A stretch of DNA of 6,485 bases from Actinomycetota bacterium (GCA_016213595.1 JACRAA010000087.1:1-6485); one strand, 5' to 3'. Positions 1 to 6,329 are shown, counted from the first letter of the stretch. Numbers and translations: made by a program. Notes: generated by a model not told the origin, from the letters alone.

Positions 1-1
1 C

Positions 2-652
2 GGGCCGGTGAAGATGGTGACGGTCGCGGTCGAACGTACAGGCGGGGTCGAGGCGTGCCGTCGGCTGGCCGAGCGTGGCGTCGTCGCCGCCGTCGGCCAT
101 ACGGACGCCGACTTCGAGACCACCGTCGCGGCTCTCGCCGCCGGCGCGTCCGGCGCGACCCACCTGTTCAACGCCATGCGGCCGATCCACCACCGCCAGC
201 CGGGTCCGATCGTGGCCCTGCTGGCCGACCCGAGCGCCGCCCTGGAGCTCATCGTCGACGGGACGCATACGCACCCCGGGCTCGTCTCCTACATCGCCGC
301 GGCCCACCCGGACCGCATCGTCCTCGTCACCGACGCGATGGCGGCGGCCGGAGCGGCGGACGGTGACTACATCCTCGGCACCTTGGCCGTCGAGGTGCGC
401 GGCGGCGTCGCGCGCATCGCCGGTACGGACACCATCGCCGGCTCCACGCTGACGCTGTCGCGAGCCCTCGCCAACGCGGTCGCGTTCGGGGTCGACCCCC
501 TCGTCGCGGTACGAGCGGCGACGATCCGGCCGGCCCGCTGGCTCGGCCTCGACGCCGGGGACCTGTGCGTAGGGGGCCCGGCAGACGCAGTCGTCCTCGA
601 CGAGGACTGGTGCGTGACGCGGGTCATGCGCGCCGGGGCCTGGCTCGCCTGA
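2..652 (+). CDS. nagA: N-acetylglucosamine-6-phosphate deacetylase, C-terminal part (5' end outside window)
   Basis: NagA hydrolyses N-acetylglucosamine-6-phosphate to glucosamine-6-phosphate and acetate in the cytoplasm, feeding amino sugars to glycolysis or cell-wall precursor synthesis. The reading frame is open from base 2 and about 216 residues are visible. Family members are usually near 380 residues, so roughly the first 40 percent is missing. The GTG at base 8 is internal to the protein, because the GPVKMVTVAVE stretch across it matches the middle of the family. Visible amidohydrolase motifs, in order, are GHTDA (metal-binding His at 98-100), THLFNAM (His at 161-163), DGTH (257-268) and LVTDAM (catalytic Asp at 332-334), followed by the AGSTLTL segment and the usual C-terminal GxPADAVVLD strand. 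All key residues in the visible part are intact. It ends with TGA and converges on the glycosyltransferase cluster. Other amidohydrolases are possible in principle, but the motif set is specific to NagA. Confidence 0.93.
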   Translation, partial: GPVKMVTVAVERTGGVEACRRLAERGVVAAVGHTDADFETTVAALAAGASGATHLFNAMRPIHHRQPGPIVALLADPSAALELIVDGTHTHPGLVSYIAAAHPDRIVLVTDAMAAAGAADGDYILGTLAVEVRGGVARIAGTDTIAGSTLTLSRALANAVAFGVDPLVAVRAATIRPARWLGLDAGDLCVGGPADAVVLDEDWCVTRVMRAGAWLA

Positions 653-654
653 CC

Positions 655-735
655 GATCCGCGTTTTCGTACCGCAACAGGCCAAGGCGACGGCAAACGTG
701 GGTTCGGGACGTTCTGAGGTACGTTTCGGCGGATC
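655..735. repeat. Nested inverted repeats between convergent genes
   Basis: GATCCGC (655-661) and CGTACC (667-672) are matched in reverse complement by GGTACG (718-723) and GCGGATC (729-735). This gives 7 + 6 base pairs separated by a symmetric 5 x 5 unpaired stretch. Inside the 45-base loop there is a second perfect inverted repeat, AACGT (695-699) with ACGTT (709-713), around a 9-base spacer. It begins three bases after the nagA stop. The position between two converging genes suits a bidirectional terminator or RNA 3'-end structure, but there is no U-tract after the second arm. An operator is also possible. The pairing is read directly from the sequence; the role is inferred. Confidence 0.4.
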
Positions 736-738
736 TGT

Positions 739-752
739 CGCGGGGCGCCGCG
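739..752. terminator. Small GC hairpin, possible factor-assisted terminator of the minus-strand cluster
   Basis: CGCGG (739-743), a 4-base loop and CCGCG (748-752) form a short, very stable hairpin 37 bases past the stop of the last minus-strand gene. No T-tract follows on either strand, so it is not a classic intrinsic terminator. Such hairpins also occur by chance in DNA this rich in G+C. Confidence 0.22.
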
Positions 753-788
753 CGAGTATGGCCCGGCGTCCGCGTCGTCGACGAGGCC

Positions 789-1940
789 TCAGCTCGCCCA
801 CTGCCCCGAGAAGAACCTGGCCGCCCACCAGGTCAGCAGCAGCACGCTCACAACGCCCCAGACGGCGACGACCGCGACGCGAGCCCGCCGCGTGGGCCCC
901 GGACGGGTCGCGAACGACCCGAGCAGCAGCCACAGGGGGAACCACAGCAGGACTGCACGGTTGACGCTCATGTACCAGTACGAGGTGGCGAACGCCGCCA
1001 CCTGGATCCCGACCCAGGTGGCCTCGGCCCATTGCCTCAGCACGAGGCAGGCGACCGTCACGACCAGCCCGACGAGCACGGAGACGACCTCGCCGCGGAA
1101 GACCCATGCCCAGCCGGGGTGGTCGGCGTAGGCGCCCGGCACGATGGCGCGCAGCGTGTTCGCGAAGGTGTCCCAGGGCCAGGTGAGACGCCTCCCCCAC
1201 CCGTCCGCCTGTGCGGAGTACCACGCGAGCCAGGACCCCGTCGTCACCCGGAGGTACGTGGCGTAGGCCACCGGGACAGCCGCAGGGACGAGCAGCCACG
1301 TCACAGCGACGAGCCGCCGCGACCAGCGCCCGTCCCCGTCGTAGGACCCCGTGAGCGCGAGCACGCCCAGCGCGACGAGGAGGAACACTCCGGACACCCG
1401 CACCGAGCACGCGCCCGCGGCGAGCAGGGCCGCCCAGGCCCAACGGCCTTCCCGCGCCCGCAGCCACGCCCAGAACGCGAACGCCGCGAAGATGCTCTCC
1501 GTGTACGGGACCACCGTGAAGACCGCGGTCGGTGCGAACAGCCACAACGCGGCGGCGACGGCACCTCGCCGAGACCCGCCGAGGCGCCACAGCGCCCACG
1601 CTGCGAAGGCGGACCCGATGACGGAGGCGACGACGCCCGCTGCAGTCATGTCGAGCCCGAGGGCACCCGCTGCGCGCAGCAGGAGCGGCAGGCCGGGGAA
1701 GAACGCGGCTTCGTTCTCGGCGGCGTACCCGTCGCGCGCGATGCGCAGGAAGTGGGCGACGTCCCAGCTGCCCGCGGCCGACTGCCACGACGTCCCTGTC
1801 GACCACAGGGTCCAGACGAGGACCAGCGCCAGCAGGAGCCGGCTGCCCAACCACGCCTGGACGACGAGCCGCGGCCCGTCCTCCCGTCGTACCGCCCGCG
1901 CTCGGGGAAGGTCCCCGACGGCCTCGTCGAACCGCGTCAC
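789..1940 (-). CDS. Polytopic PIG-V/GT76-like glycosyltransferase (GT-C fold, probable mannosyltransferase)
   Basis: This is a predicted 383-residue integral membrane protein with about nine to ten hydrophobic segments. The first is near residues 29-48 and the last near 353-374. Diagnostic motifs resemble the PIG-V family: WDVAHFLRIARDGY (59-72), where Asp60 sits in the first extracytoplasmic loop at the expected catalytic position; AFFPGLPLL (79-87); VPYTESIFAAFAFW (144-157); and CSVRVSGVFL (178-187). Known relatives are GT-C enzymes that transfer mannose from a polyprenyl-phosphate donor, so a lipid-phosphate sugar donor is likely, but the acceptor here is unknown. The start is GTG at 1940-1938, which overlaps the upstream TGA as GTGA, implying translational coupling; no good Shine-Dalgarno sequence precedes it. 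The same frame stays open upstream to about 2699, but that stretch is a shadow of the upstream gene. It is the last gene of the cluster. Confidence 0.82.
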   Translation of the reverse strand: MTRFDEAVGDLPRARAVRREDGPRLVVQAWLGSRLLLALVLVWTLWSTGTSWQSAAGSWDVAHFLRIARDGYAAENEAAFFPGLPLLLRAAGALGLDMTAAGVVASVIGSAFAAWALWRLGGSRRGAVAAALWLFAPTAVFTVVPYTESIFAAFAFWAWLRAREGRWAWAALLAAGACSVRVSGVFLLVALGVLALTGSYDGDGRWSRRLVAVTWLLVPAAVPVAYATYLRVTTGSWLAWYSAQADGWGRRLTWPWDTFANTLRAIVPGAYADHPGWAWVFRGEVVSVLVGLVVTVACLVLRQWAEATWVGIQVAAFATSYWYMSVNRAVLLWFPLWLLLGSFATRPGPTRRARVAVVAVWGVVSVLLLTWWAARFFSGQWAS

Positions 1941-3478
1941 TGCGGGTGGTCGGAGCCGTCGTCGAGGAGGTCGTCCGCGAGTGCGCGCCTCGGTCCAGGC
2001 TGCCGCTTCTCCTCGACGCCGTCTACCGGTCCGTACAGCACGCTTCCGGGGGGCGCCGTGCGCAGCGTCGGCGCCTCCGACCCTGACCAGACCAGCCGCA
2101 GGCTCCACGCGTCCGGGGCGCCGTCGAGCGGGCCTCCGATGGGGTCGTCGACACCGTCCTCGCGCACCGGGTCCTCCGCGGGGTTCAGCATGTCGTTGGC
2201 CACGACGACCATGAGCCAGATGCTGACACCCACGCGGAGGAACACCGCGAGCCAGTACAGGCGGTCGGGCCCGCCGTCCCCGGGGTGGAGGGTGCCGGCG
2301 AGATGGCCCCAGATCGCGAAGTAGTACGCGATCTCGGCGAGGTTGAAGATGGCCCACTCCCGCCAGGTCGGCCGGGCCAGCGCGAGCAGCGGCAGCAGCC
2401 ACAGCGCGTACTGAGGCGAGTAGACCTTGTTGACCAGGAGGAACAGGGCCACGACGAGGAACGCGACCTGGCCGACGCGGGGCCGGCGAGGGGCGAGGAA
2501 GAGGAGCGCCCCGATCCCGAGGCAGCCGAGCATCATGAGCAGGAGGGACCACACACCCGGGTTCGGCAACGGCAGGCCGGCCAGGCCCATGACGTACCAG
2601 ATCGAGCCCAGGTCCGCTCCCCGGTCGACGTTGAACTGCCAGAAGTACAGCCAGCCGGACGGCGACGCGACGAACACGGGCACGTTGACGAGGACCCACG
2701 TCAGCGCGGCGGCTGCGGCGGCCTCAGCGAACGCCCGCAGCCGTCGGGACCGCAGGCACAGCAGCAGCAGCGGGCCGAGGATGAACAGCGGGTACAGCTT
2801 CGCCGCGATGGCCAGGCCGTAGAAGACACCCGCGACGTACGGGCGTCTCCTGCCCCACGCGAACAGGGCCGCGGCGGTCAGCGTGACCGCGAAGATGTCC
2901 CAGTTGATGAGGCCTTCGGCCATGACGACGGGAGCGACAGCGACCATCAGGCTCGTCGCCCACCACCGCCTGCCGCCCATGTGCCGCTGGAGCACGACGA
3001 GCCCGAGGAAGCAGCCGAAGAGCATGACCGCGCACACCGAGTAGAAGATGTCGGCGTTCGTGAGGACCTGCTGCCCGCTGAGGCCCGGGGCGGCGCGTAC
3101 GCCCAGCACGTCGGTGATGCGGCGGGCGACATCCACAAACCCGCCGGTGAGCACCGGGTACTCCCACTGCGCGGTCACGTAGACGACGCGGCCCTCGCTG
3201 AGTCCGCGCGCTTGGTACAGCACGGGGATGTCCGTGTAGCACATGCGGGCGATGGCGTTGACGGCCGTCGCGGGGTCGGTCTGGCGACACGTCGTCTGGT
3301 GCGCCATGAGCAGCAGCCAGCTCAGCGTGGCGAGGATGAGGACCACAGCCGGTCCGAGTACGAGGCGTGACCCCGCGTGGCGCCCGAGCGGGCCGCCGAG
3401 CCGACGGAGCATCATCTCCGACCAGCCGCCCCGGTCGGCCGTCTCCCCAGGGGGCAGTGTCACGGTCGGGGCGGTCAC
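1937..3478 (-). CDS. GT87/DUF2029-type polyprenyl-phosphate-dependent glycosyltransferase (Rv0051-like)
   Basis: This is a predicted 513-residue membrane protein with about ten to eleven hydrophobic segments between residues 39 and 427 and a hydrophilic, acidic C-terminal tail (about 430-513). Features typical of the GT87 family are an Asp in the first large outer loop (YTDIPVLYQARGL, Asp83), WEYPVL (105-110), INWDIF (191-196), the AAKLYPLFILGPLLL segment (225-239) and NKVYSPQYALWLLP (350-363). GT87 members such as PimE use polyprenyl-phosphate-mannose as donor; sugar and acceptor are not readable here. Its place directly after ponA matches Rv0051 after ponA1 in M. tuberculosis. The start is GTG at 3478-3476, 26 bases after the ponA stop. 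No Shine-Dalgarno is visible, but a TACGAT box lies six bases upstream, so a leaderless transcript is possible. The tandem ATG at residues 22-23 is the alternative start. The 3' end overlaps the next gene by four bases. Confidence 0.85.
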   Translation of the reverse strand: MTAPTVTLPPGETADRGGWSEMMLRRLGGPLGRHAGSRLVLGPAVVLILATLSWLLLMAHQTTCRQTDPATAVNAIARMCYTDIPVLYQARGLSEGRVVYVTAQWEYPVLTGGFVDVARRITDVLGVRAAPGLSGQQVLTNADIFYSVCAVMLFGCFLGLVVLQRHMGGRRWWATSLMVAVAPVVMAEGLINWDIFAVTLTAAALFAWGRRRPYVAGVFYGLAIAAKLYPLFILGPLLLLCLRSRRLRAFAEAAAAAALTWVLVNVPVFVASPSGWLYFWQFNVDRGADLGSIWYVMGLAGLPLPNPGVWSLLLMMLGCLGIGALLFLAPRRPRVGQVAFLVVALFLLVNKVYSPQYALWLLPLLALARPTWREWAIFNLAEIAYYFAIWGHLAGTLHPGDGGPDRLYWLAVFLRVGVSIWLMVVVANDMLNPAEDPVREDGVDDPIGGPLDGAPDAWSLRLVWSGSEAPTLRTAPPGSVLYGPVDGVEEKRQPGPRRALADDLLDDGSDHPQ

Positions 3479-3484
3479 GCGGCC

Positions 3485-3490
3485 ATCGTA
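3485..3490 (-). promoter_or_regulatory. Possible -10 box (TACGAT) for a leaderless GT87 transcript
   Basis: On the minus strand TACGAT fits the actinobacterial TANNNT -10 pattern and is followed by six bases and then the GTG start of the GT87 gene. That spacing places transcription initiation at or next to the start codon, as in known leaderless actinobacterial mRNAs. There is no convincing -35 element. A TANNNT match can arise by chance, and read-through from ponA could serve instead. Confidence 0.35.
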
Positions 3491-3500
3491 CGGTCTGAGC

Positions 3501-3512
3501 CTGGCTAGCCAG
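3501..3512. repeat. 12-base perfect palindrome over the ponA stop codon
   Basis: CTGGCTAGCCAG is a perfect palindrome that contains the ponA stop codon (TAG at 3507-3505). It is flanked by GTCTG (3493-3497) and CAGAC (3510-3514), which are also reverse complements. Its core GGCTAGCC recurs at 3540-3547 inside the ponA tail. It lies where the -35/-10 spacer of the putative GT87 promoter would be, so an operator or an RNA 3'-end signal are both conceivable. Only the symmetry is certain. Confidence 0.4.
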
Positions 3513-5745
3513 ACGAAGCGGACGGCTTTCCGACAGCCGGGCTAGCCGACGACGACGGTTTGACCGACACAGCCTGAGTGGCTGAGGGCTTCGCCGAGGA
3601 CGGGGGCGACGGGGGCGCGGGTGGTGCGGACGTCGACGGCGAGGGTGCGGGCGTCGAGGGCGTCGGCGTGGGCGTGTTCGTGGGGGTGGACGAGGGCACC
3701 GGCGACGGGGTCGCGGTCGCGTTGACGTACACGGGCGGGTCGAAGGACAGAACGGGCTGCCCCGCGGTGGCCACCTTCATGTAGTCCAGCCACGTCAGTG
3801 CGGGGTAGGTGCCGCCGAAGAACGTCGCGTCGCCCCTCTTGGCATAAACGTCGAGGTTCCCGTTGCCACCGTCCCCCGCGACGTACATGACGGCCGTCGA
3901 CACCTGCTTCGTGTAGCCGATGAACCAGCTCGACACCACGTGGCCGTTGACGTCGGCCGTACCGGTCTTGCCCGCGATGTCACGCCCGAGGCTGGAGACC
4001 TTGGCGCCCGTGCCTTCGTTGACGACGTTCTCGAGGGCGAACGTCGTGTCCGTGGCGATCTTCGGGTCGATGTTCGGCTGACCCTGGGGGTTCGCCGTGT
4101 ACAGCACCTTGCCGGTGAGGTCCTTGACCTCCTTGACGAGGTGGGAGGGGACGTACGTCCCGCCGTTGGCCAGCGTCGCGTAGCCGGTCGCCTGGTCGAG
4201 CGGGCTGACCTCGGCCGTGCCGAGCGGGATGCGGTTGTTGGCGTCCCAGCCGGCACCGGTCGTCACCCCTGCGTCGTTGGCCGCCTTGATGATCTGCGCG
4301 GGGCCGTTGGGGATCTGCTGCGTGAGGTCGACGAACGCCGTGTTGATCGACTCGGCCGTGGCCTTGACGAGCGAGACCGGACCGTACTGGGTGTTGAACT
4401 CGTTGCGGATCGTGCTCGTGTCGCCCCTCGGGGTGAACGTGTTGCCGTTGAGCGTCGAGCGCAGGCTGAAGCCGTTGCGCAGCCCGGCGACCACGGCGTA
4501 CGCCTTGAACGTCGAAGCCGCCGGCCGGTCCGTGGTCCCCCAGTTCCGCGAGCTCGCCAGATAGTCCGGGCCGCCGTACAGCGCAAGCACCTCTCCGCTG
4601 CCGACGGCCACGGAGGCGATCGCAGCGTGGAGCTGGCTCGGGTCCTGCTTGGTCTTGGCGCCGTTCGCGGCCTCGTCGGTGTACTTCTGGGCCGACGCGA
4701 CGGCCGCAGCCTGCGCCTTCTCGTCGAACGTGGTCGTGATCTGCAGACCACCACCGGAGATCTCGGCCGGGTCGAACCCGTCAGCAGTGAGCTCGGACTC
4801 GACCATCTTGAGCAGGAAGCCCTTGGGGCCGCCGTAGCGCGAGCTCTTGGGGACGTCGGGGAAGGCCGGCAGAGCCTTCGCGGCATCCGCCTGCGCCTGG
4901 GTGACCGTGCCCATCTGCACCATGCCGTCCAGCACGTACGCGTACCGGTTCGTGAGCCGCGCCACGTTCTTCTCGCCGTCGGCAGGGTCGTACATGCTCG
5001 GGTTGTTGAGGACCGAGGCGAGCACGATGGACTGCTGCAGCGTGAGGTTCTTGGCATCGACGTTGAAGTACGCCTTCGCGGCCGCCTGGATGCCGTACGC
5101 GCCGCGGCCGAAGTAGATGGTGTTGAGGTAGCCCTGGAGGATCTGCTCCTTGGGCATCGACCGGCCCATCTTGACCGCCAGCAGCACCTCGGTGATCTTC
5201 CGGCTGGCCGTCTGGTCGCTGGTCAGGTACAGGATCTTGATGTACTCCTGGGTGATCGTCGACCCGCCGCCCAGGGCGCTCTTGCCGCGGAGGATGCCGT
5301 ACACCGCACGCGCGATGCCGGTCGGCGAGATGCCCTTGTCGGTCCAGAACGTACGGTTCTCGGCCGCGACGACCGCGTCCTTGATGGTCTGCGGCATGTC
5401 GGCGTACGAGATCGACGTGCGGTTCTGGTCGGCGAAGGAGCCGATGACGGTCTTCCCGTCGCGGTAGTAGACGTTGGACTTGTTCGTGAGGAACGCCGCG
5501 TTGGGGTCGGGGAGGTTGGTGCGCTGGTAGGCGACGGCGACCGCTCCCATGCCCAGGAGGGCGATGACGAGGACGGCGACCGTCACCACCTTGAGCGTGG
5601 TGAGGAGGCGCTTCTGCCACACCGGCCGTGGCGGCTTGGGGGAGTCGCCGGCCGCTGTGGACGCGCCGGTCCCTGATGCAGCGGTTGATGCAGCGCGGGC
5701 GGGGCCGGTGGTGCCCCGACGGGCCCCGGTCGTGCGTTCAGCCAT
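3505..5745 (-). CDS. ponA: Bifunctional class A penicillin-binding protein (glycosyltransferase/transpeptidase)
   Basis: This 746-residue protein polymerises lipid II glycan chains and cross-links their stem peptides outside the membrane. Domains in order: a cytoplasmic Ala/Thr/Gly-rich N-terminus (1-44), one membrane anchor (about 49-72), a GT51 domain (about 95-290), a penicillin-binding transpeptidase domain (about 370-655), and a Pro/Ser/Thr-rich tail (676-746). GT51 motifs are AENRTFWTDKGI (128-139, catalytic Glu129), GGSTITQEYIK (160-170), SRKITE (181-186) and QGYLNTIYFGRGAYG (204-218). Transpeptidase motifs are STFK (nucleophile Ser411, Lys414), SIN (466-468) and KTGT (593-596). No PASTA domain is present. 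All catalytic motifs are intact, so it should be active and beta-lactam sensitive. ATG at 5745 is preceded by GAGGA with a 5-base spacer and overlaps the DUF5318 stop by eight bases. Neighbours match ponA1 (Rv0050) of M. tuberculosis; a one-to-one match to ponA1 rather than another class A paralogue is inferred from this synteny. Confidence 0.96.
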   Translation of the reverse strand: MAERTTGARRGTTGPARAASTAASGTGASTAAGDSPKPPRPVWQKRLLTTLKVVTVAVLVIALLGMGAVAVAYQRTNLPDPNAAFLTNKSNVYYRDGKTVIGSFADQNRTSISYADMPQTIKDAVVAAENRTFWTDKGISPTGIARAVYGILRGKSALGGGSTITQEYIKILYLTSDQTASRKITEVLLAVKMGRSMPKEQILQGYLNTIYFGRGAYGIQAAAKAYFNVDAKNLTLQQSIVLASVLNNPSMYDPADGEKNVARLTNRYAYVLDGMVQMGTVTQAQADAAKALPAFPDVPKSSRYGGPKGFLLKMVESELTADGFDPAEISGGGLQITTTFDEKAQAAAVASAQKYTDEAANGAKTKQDPSQLHAAIASVAVGSGEVLALYGGPDYLASSRNWGTTDRPAASTFKAYAVVAGLRNGFSLRSTLNGNTFTPRGDTSTIRNEFNTQYGPVSLVKATAESINTAFVDLTQQIPNGPAQIIKAANDAGVTTGAGWDANNRIPLGTAEVSPLDQATGYATLANGGTYVPSHLVKEVKDLTGKVLYTANPQGQPNIDPKIATDTTFALENVVNEGTGAKVSSLGRDIAGKTGTADVNGHVVSSWFIGYTKQVSTAVMYVAGDGGNGNLDVYAKRGDATFFGGTYPALTWLDYMKVATAGQPVLSFDPPVYVNATATPSPVPSSTPTNTPTPTPSTPAPSPSTSAPPAPPSPPSSAKPSATQAVSVKPSSSASPAVGKPSASSG
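3508..3720 (-). repeat. Low-complexity coding repeat: Pro/Ser/Thr-rich tail of PonA
   Basis: Residues 676-746 of PonA are mostly Pro, Ser, Thr and Ala, with short degenerate units such as TPTNTPTPTPSTPAPSPST. The DNA is correspondingly repetitive (GGCGT/GGGGT-type runs on the plus strand). Such tails are usually disordered, span the wall, and are typical acceptors for O-mannosylation in actinobacteria. Length is likely to vary between related strains. Confidence 0.8.
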
Positions 5746-6157
5746 AGATGTCCTCGACGGTCCTCTGTCGGCGGGGAGGCCGGCGCTTGACGCCGTCCCC
5801 GAGCAGGTAGGAGGTGATCATGTGGTTCCAGCCGCATTCCGTGCACACCTCGACGACACAGACGCGGAACTCGCCGACCTCATTCTCCATCTCTTCGAGC
5901 TCGGCCACCGACTTGATGCGGCCGCTGTACTGGCCGAGCTGGTCGCCGAACGTGTAGTTCAGCGTGACGAGCCGCCCGCAGTCTCCGACCGGGCACCGTA
6001 CGGTGCTGAGCTCTCCGTGATGGAGCGCCGCCCTGATGAGCATGGGGTCGGCGTCGCAGAGATCTTCACGCCTCAGCGTACGCACGCGGCTGCGCAGCCT
6101 CTCCAGCGCGTGCCGCCGCTGGAGGGCATAGTCGACCGTCTGCCGCTTGGACCACAT
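5738..6157 (-). CDS. DUF5318-family small protein with zinc-ribbon-like cysteines (Rv0049-like)
   Basis: This is a 139-residue soluble protein of unknown function, recognised by family resemblance and by its position before ponA, as Rv0049 stands before ponA1 in M. tuberculosis. The N-terminus is basic and helical (VDYALQRRHALERLRSRV, 8-25). It is followed by CDADP (34-38), CPVGDC (55-60) and CTECGWNH (105-112). The CX4C and CX2C pairs could bind one zinc ion. There is no signal peptide or membrane segment, so it is cytoplasmic. ATG at 6157 was chosen because the long upstream extension of the frame translates the antisense of a tRNA. GGAGG lies only two bases before this ATG, and a TACCCT box lies seven bases before it, so the start may be leaderless. 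The stop overlaps the ponA start by eight bases, and its 3' end carries the ponA ribosome-binding site. A role in controlling PonA is inference from linkage only. Confidence 0.8.
   Translation of the reverse strand: MWSKRQTVDYALQRRHALERLRSRVRTLRREDLCDADPMLIRAALHHGELSTVRCPVGDCGRLVTLNYTFGDQLGQYSGRIKSVAELEEMENEVGEFRVCVVEVCTECGWNHMITSYLLGDGVKRRPPRRQRTVEDIYG
5751..5755 (-). promoter_or_regulatory. Ribosome-binding site of ponA inside the DUF5318 gene
   Basis: GAGGA on the minus strand precedes the ponA ATG by five bases. It lies within the last codons of DUF5318, whose stop is eight bases into ponA. This supports the chosen ponA start and translational coupling of the two genes. Confidence 0.65.
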
Positions 6158-6164
6158 GGCCTCC

Positions 6165-6170
6165 AGGGTA
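6165..6170 (-). promoter_or_regulatory. Possible -10 box (TACCCT) for the DUF5318-ponA cluster
   Basis: TACCCT is the only TANNNT match I found on the minus strand between the DUF5318 start and the tRNA. Seven bases (GGAGGCC) separate it from the ATG, which would give a leaderless or nearly leaderless mRNA. No clear -35 element is visible. The divergent space 6158-6329 holds no other gene. Confidence 0.33.
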
Positions 6171-6299
6171 GGCGGTCGCTCCAGGTCCCACGTGCTCTCA
6201 GCGTGTGGTGGGGGCCGTCGGCGCGGTCGGCCAGGGCCGCTATGACCACTGGAGTACGGCTGCTCCGACCTGGGACGGGCGGTACCCGGGCTCGGCAAG

Positions 6300-6305
6300 T
6301 ATGCT
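6300..6305 (+). promoter_or_regulatory. Probable -10 box of the tRNA-Ala promoter
   Basis: TATGCT fits the TANNNT -10 pattern and ends 24 bases before the mature 5' end of the tRNA, leaving a short leader for RNase P removal. No recognisable -35 hexamer stands 16-18 bases upstream. Confidence 0.45.
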
Positions 6306-6329
6306 TCTCCTGCTCGCCAGGGCGGGCGC

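Noticed and set aside
128..139. PonA residues 128-139: GT51 motif reads ENRTFWTDKG instead of the textbook EDxxFxxHxG
   Set aside because: I considered this a degenerate active site, but the catalytic Glu is kept and, as I recall, the same Asn and missing His are common in actinobacterial class A proteins, so it is not unusual. (Positions given are protein residues.)
775..790. Short palindromes TCGTCGACGA (775-784) and GAGGCCTC (783-790) at the end of the PIG-V-like gene
   Set aside because: Such palindromes are expected by chance in DNA this rich in G+C, and they do not form a useful stem-loop.
1941..2699. N-terminal extension of the PIG-V-like gene giving a 636-residue protein
   Set aside because: It lies entirely inside the GT87 gene in another frame, is Arg/Pro/Gly-rich like other high-GC shadows, and the GTGA overlap at 1937-1940 gives a natural start.
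1032..3370. Two long overlapping plus-strand open frames opposite the glycosyltransferase genes
   Set aside because: They are rich in Arg, Glu, Gln and Pro with no domain or membrane signal, and the minus-strand proteins explain this DNA fully.
3474..3485. Three-codon mini-ORF (ATG GCC GCG TGA) overlapping the GT87 GTG start
   Set aside because: It has no ribosome-binding site and short ATG-to-stop runs are frequent by chance. Its ATG also overlaps the putative -10 box.
3940..5676. Long plus-strand open frame (578 codons) opposite ponA
   Set aside because: Its composition (Arg, Val, Gly, Asp, Leu) is that of a complement shadow of a high-GC gene. No family is recognisable, whereas PonA on the other strand has all its catalytic motifs.
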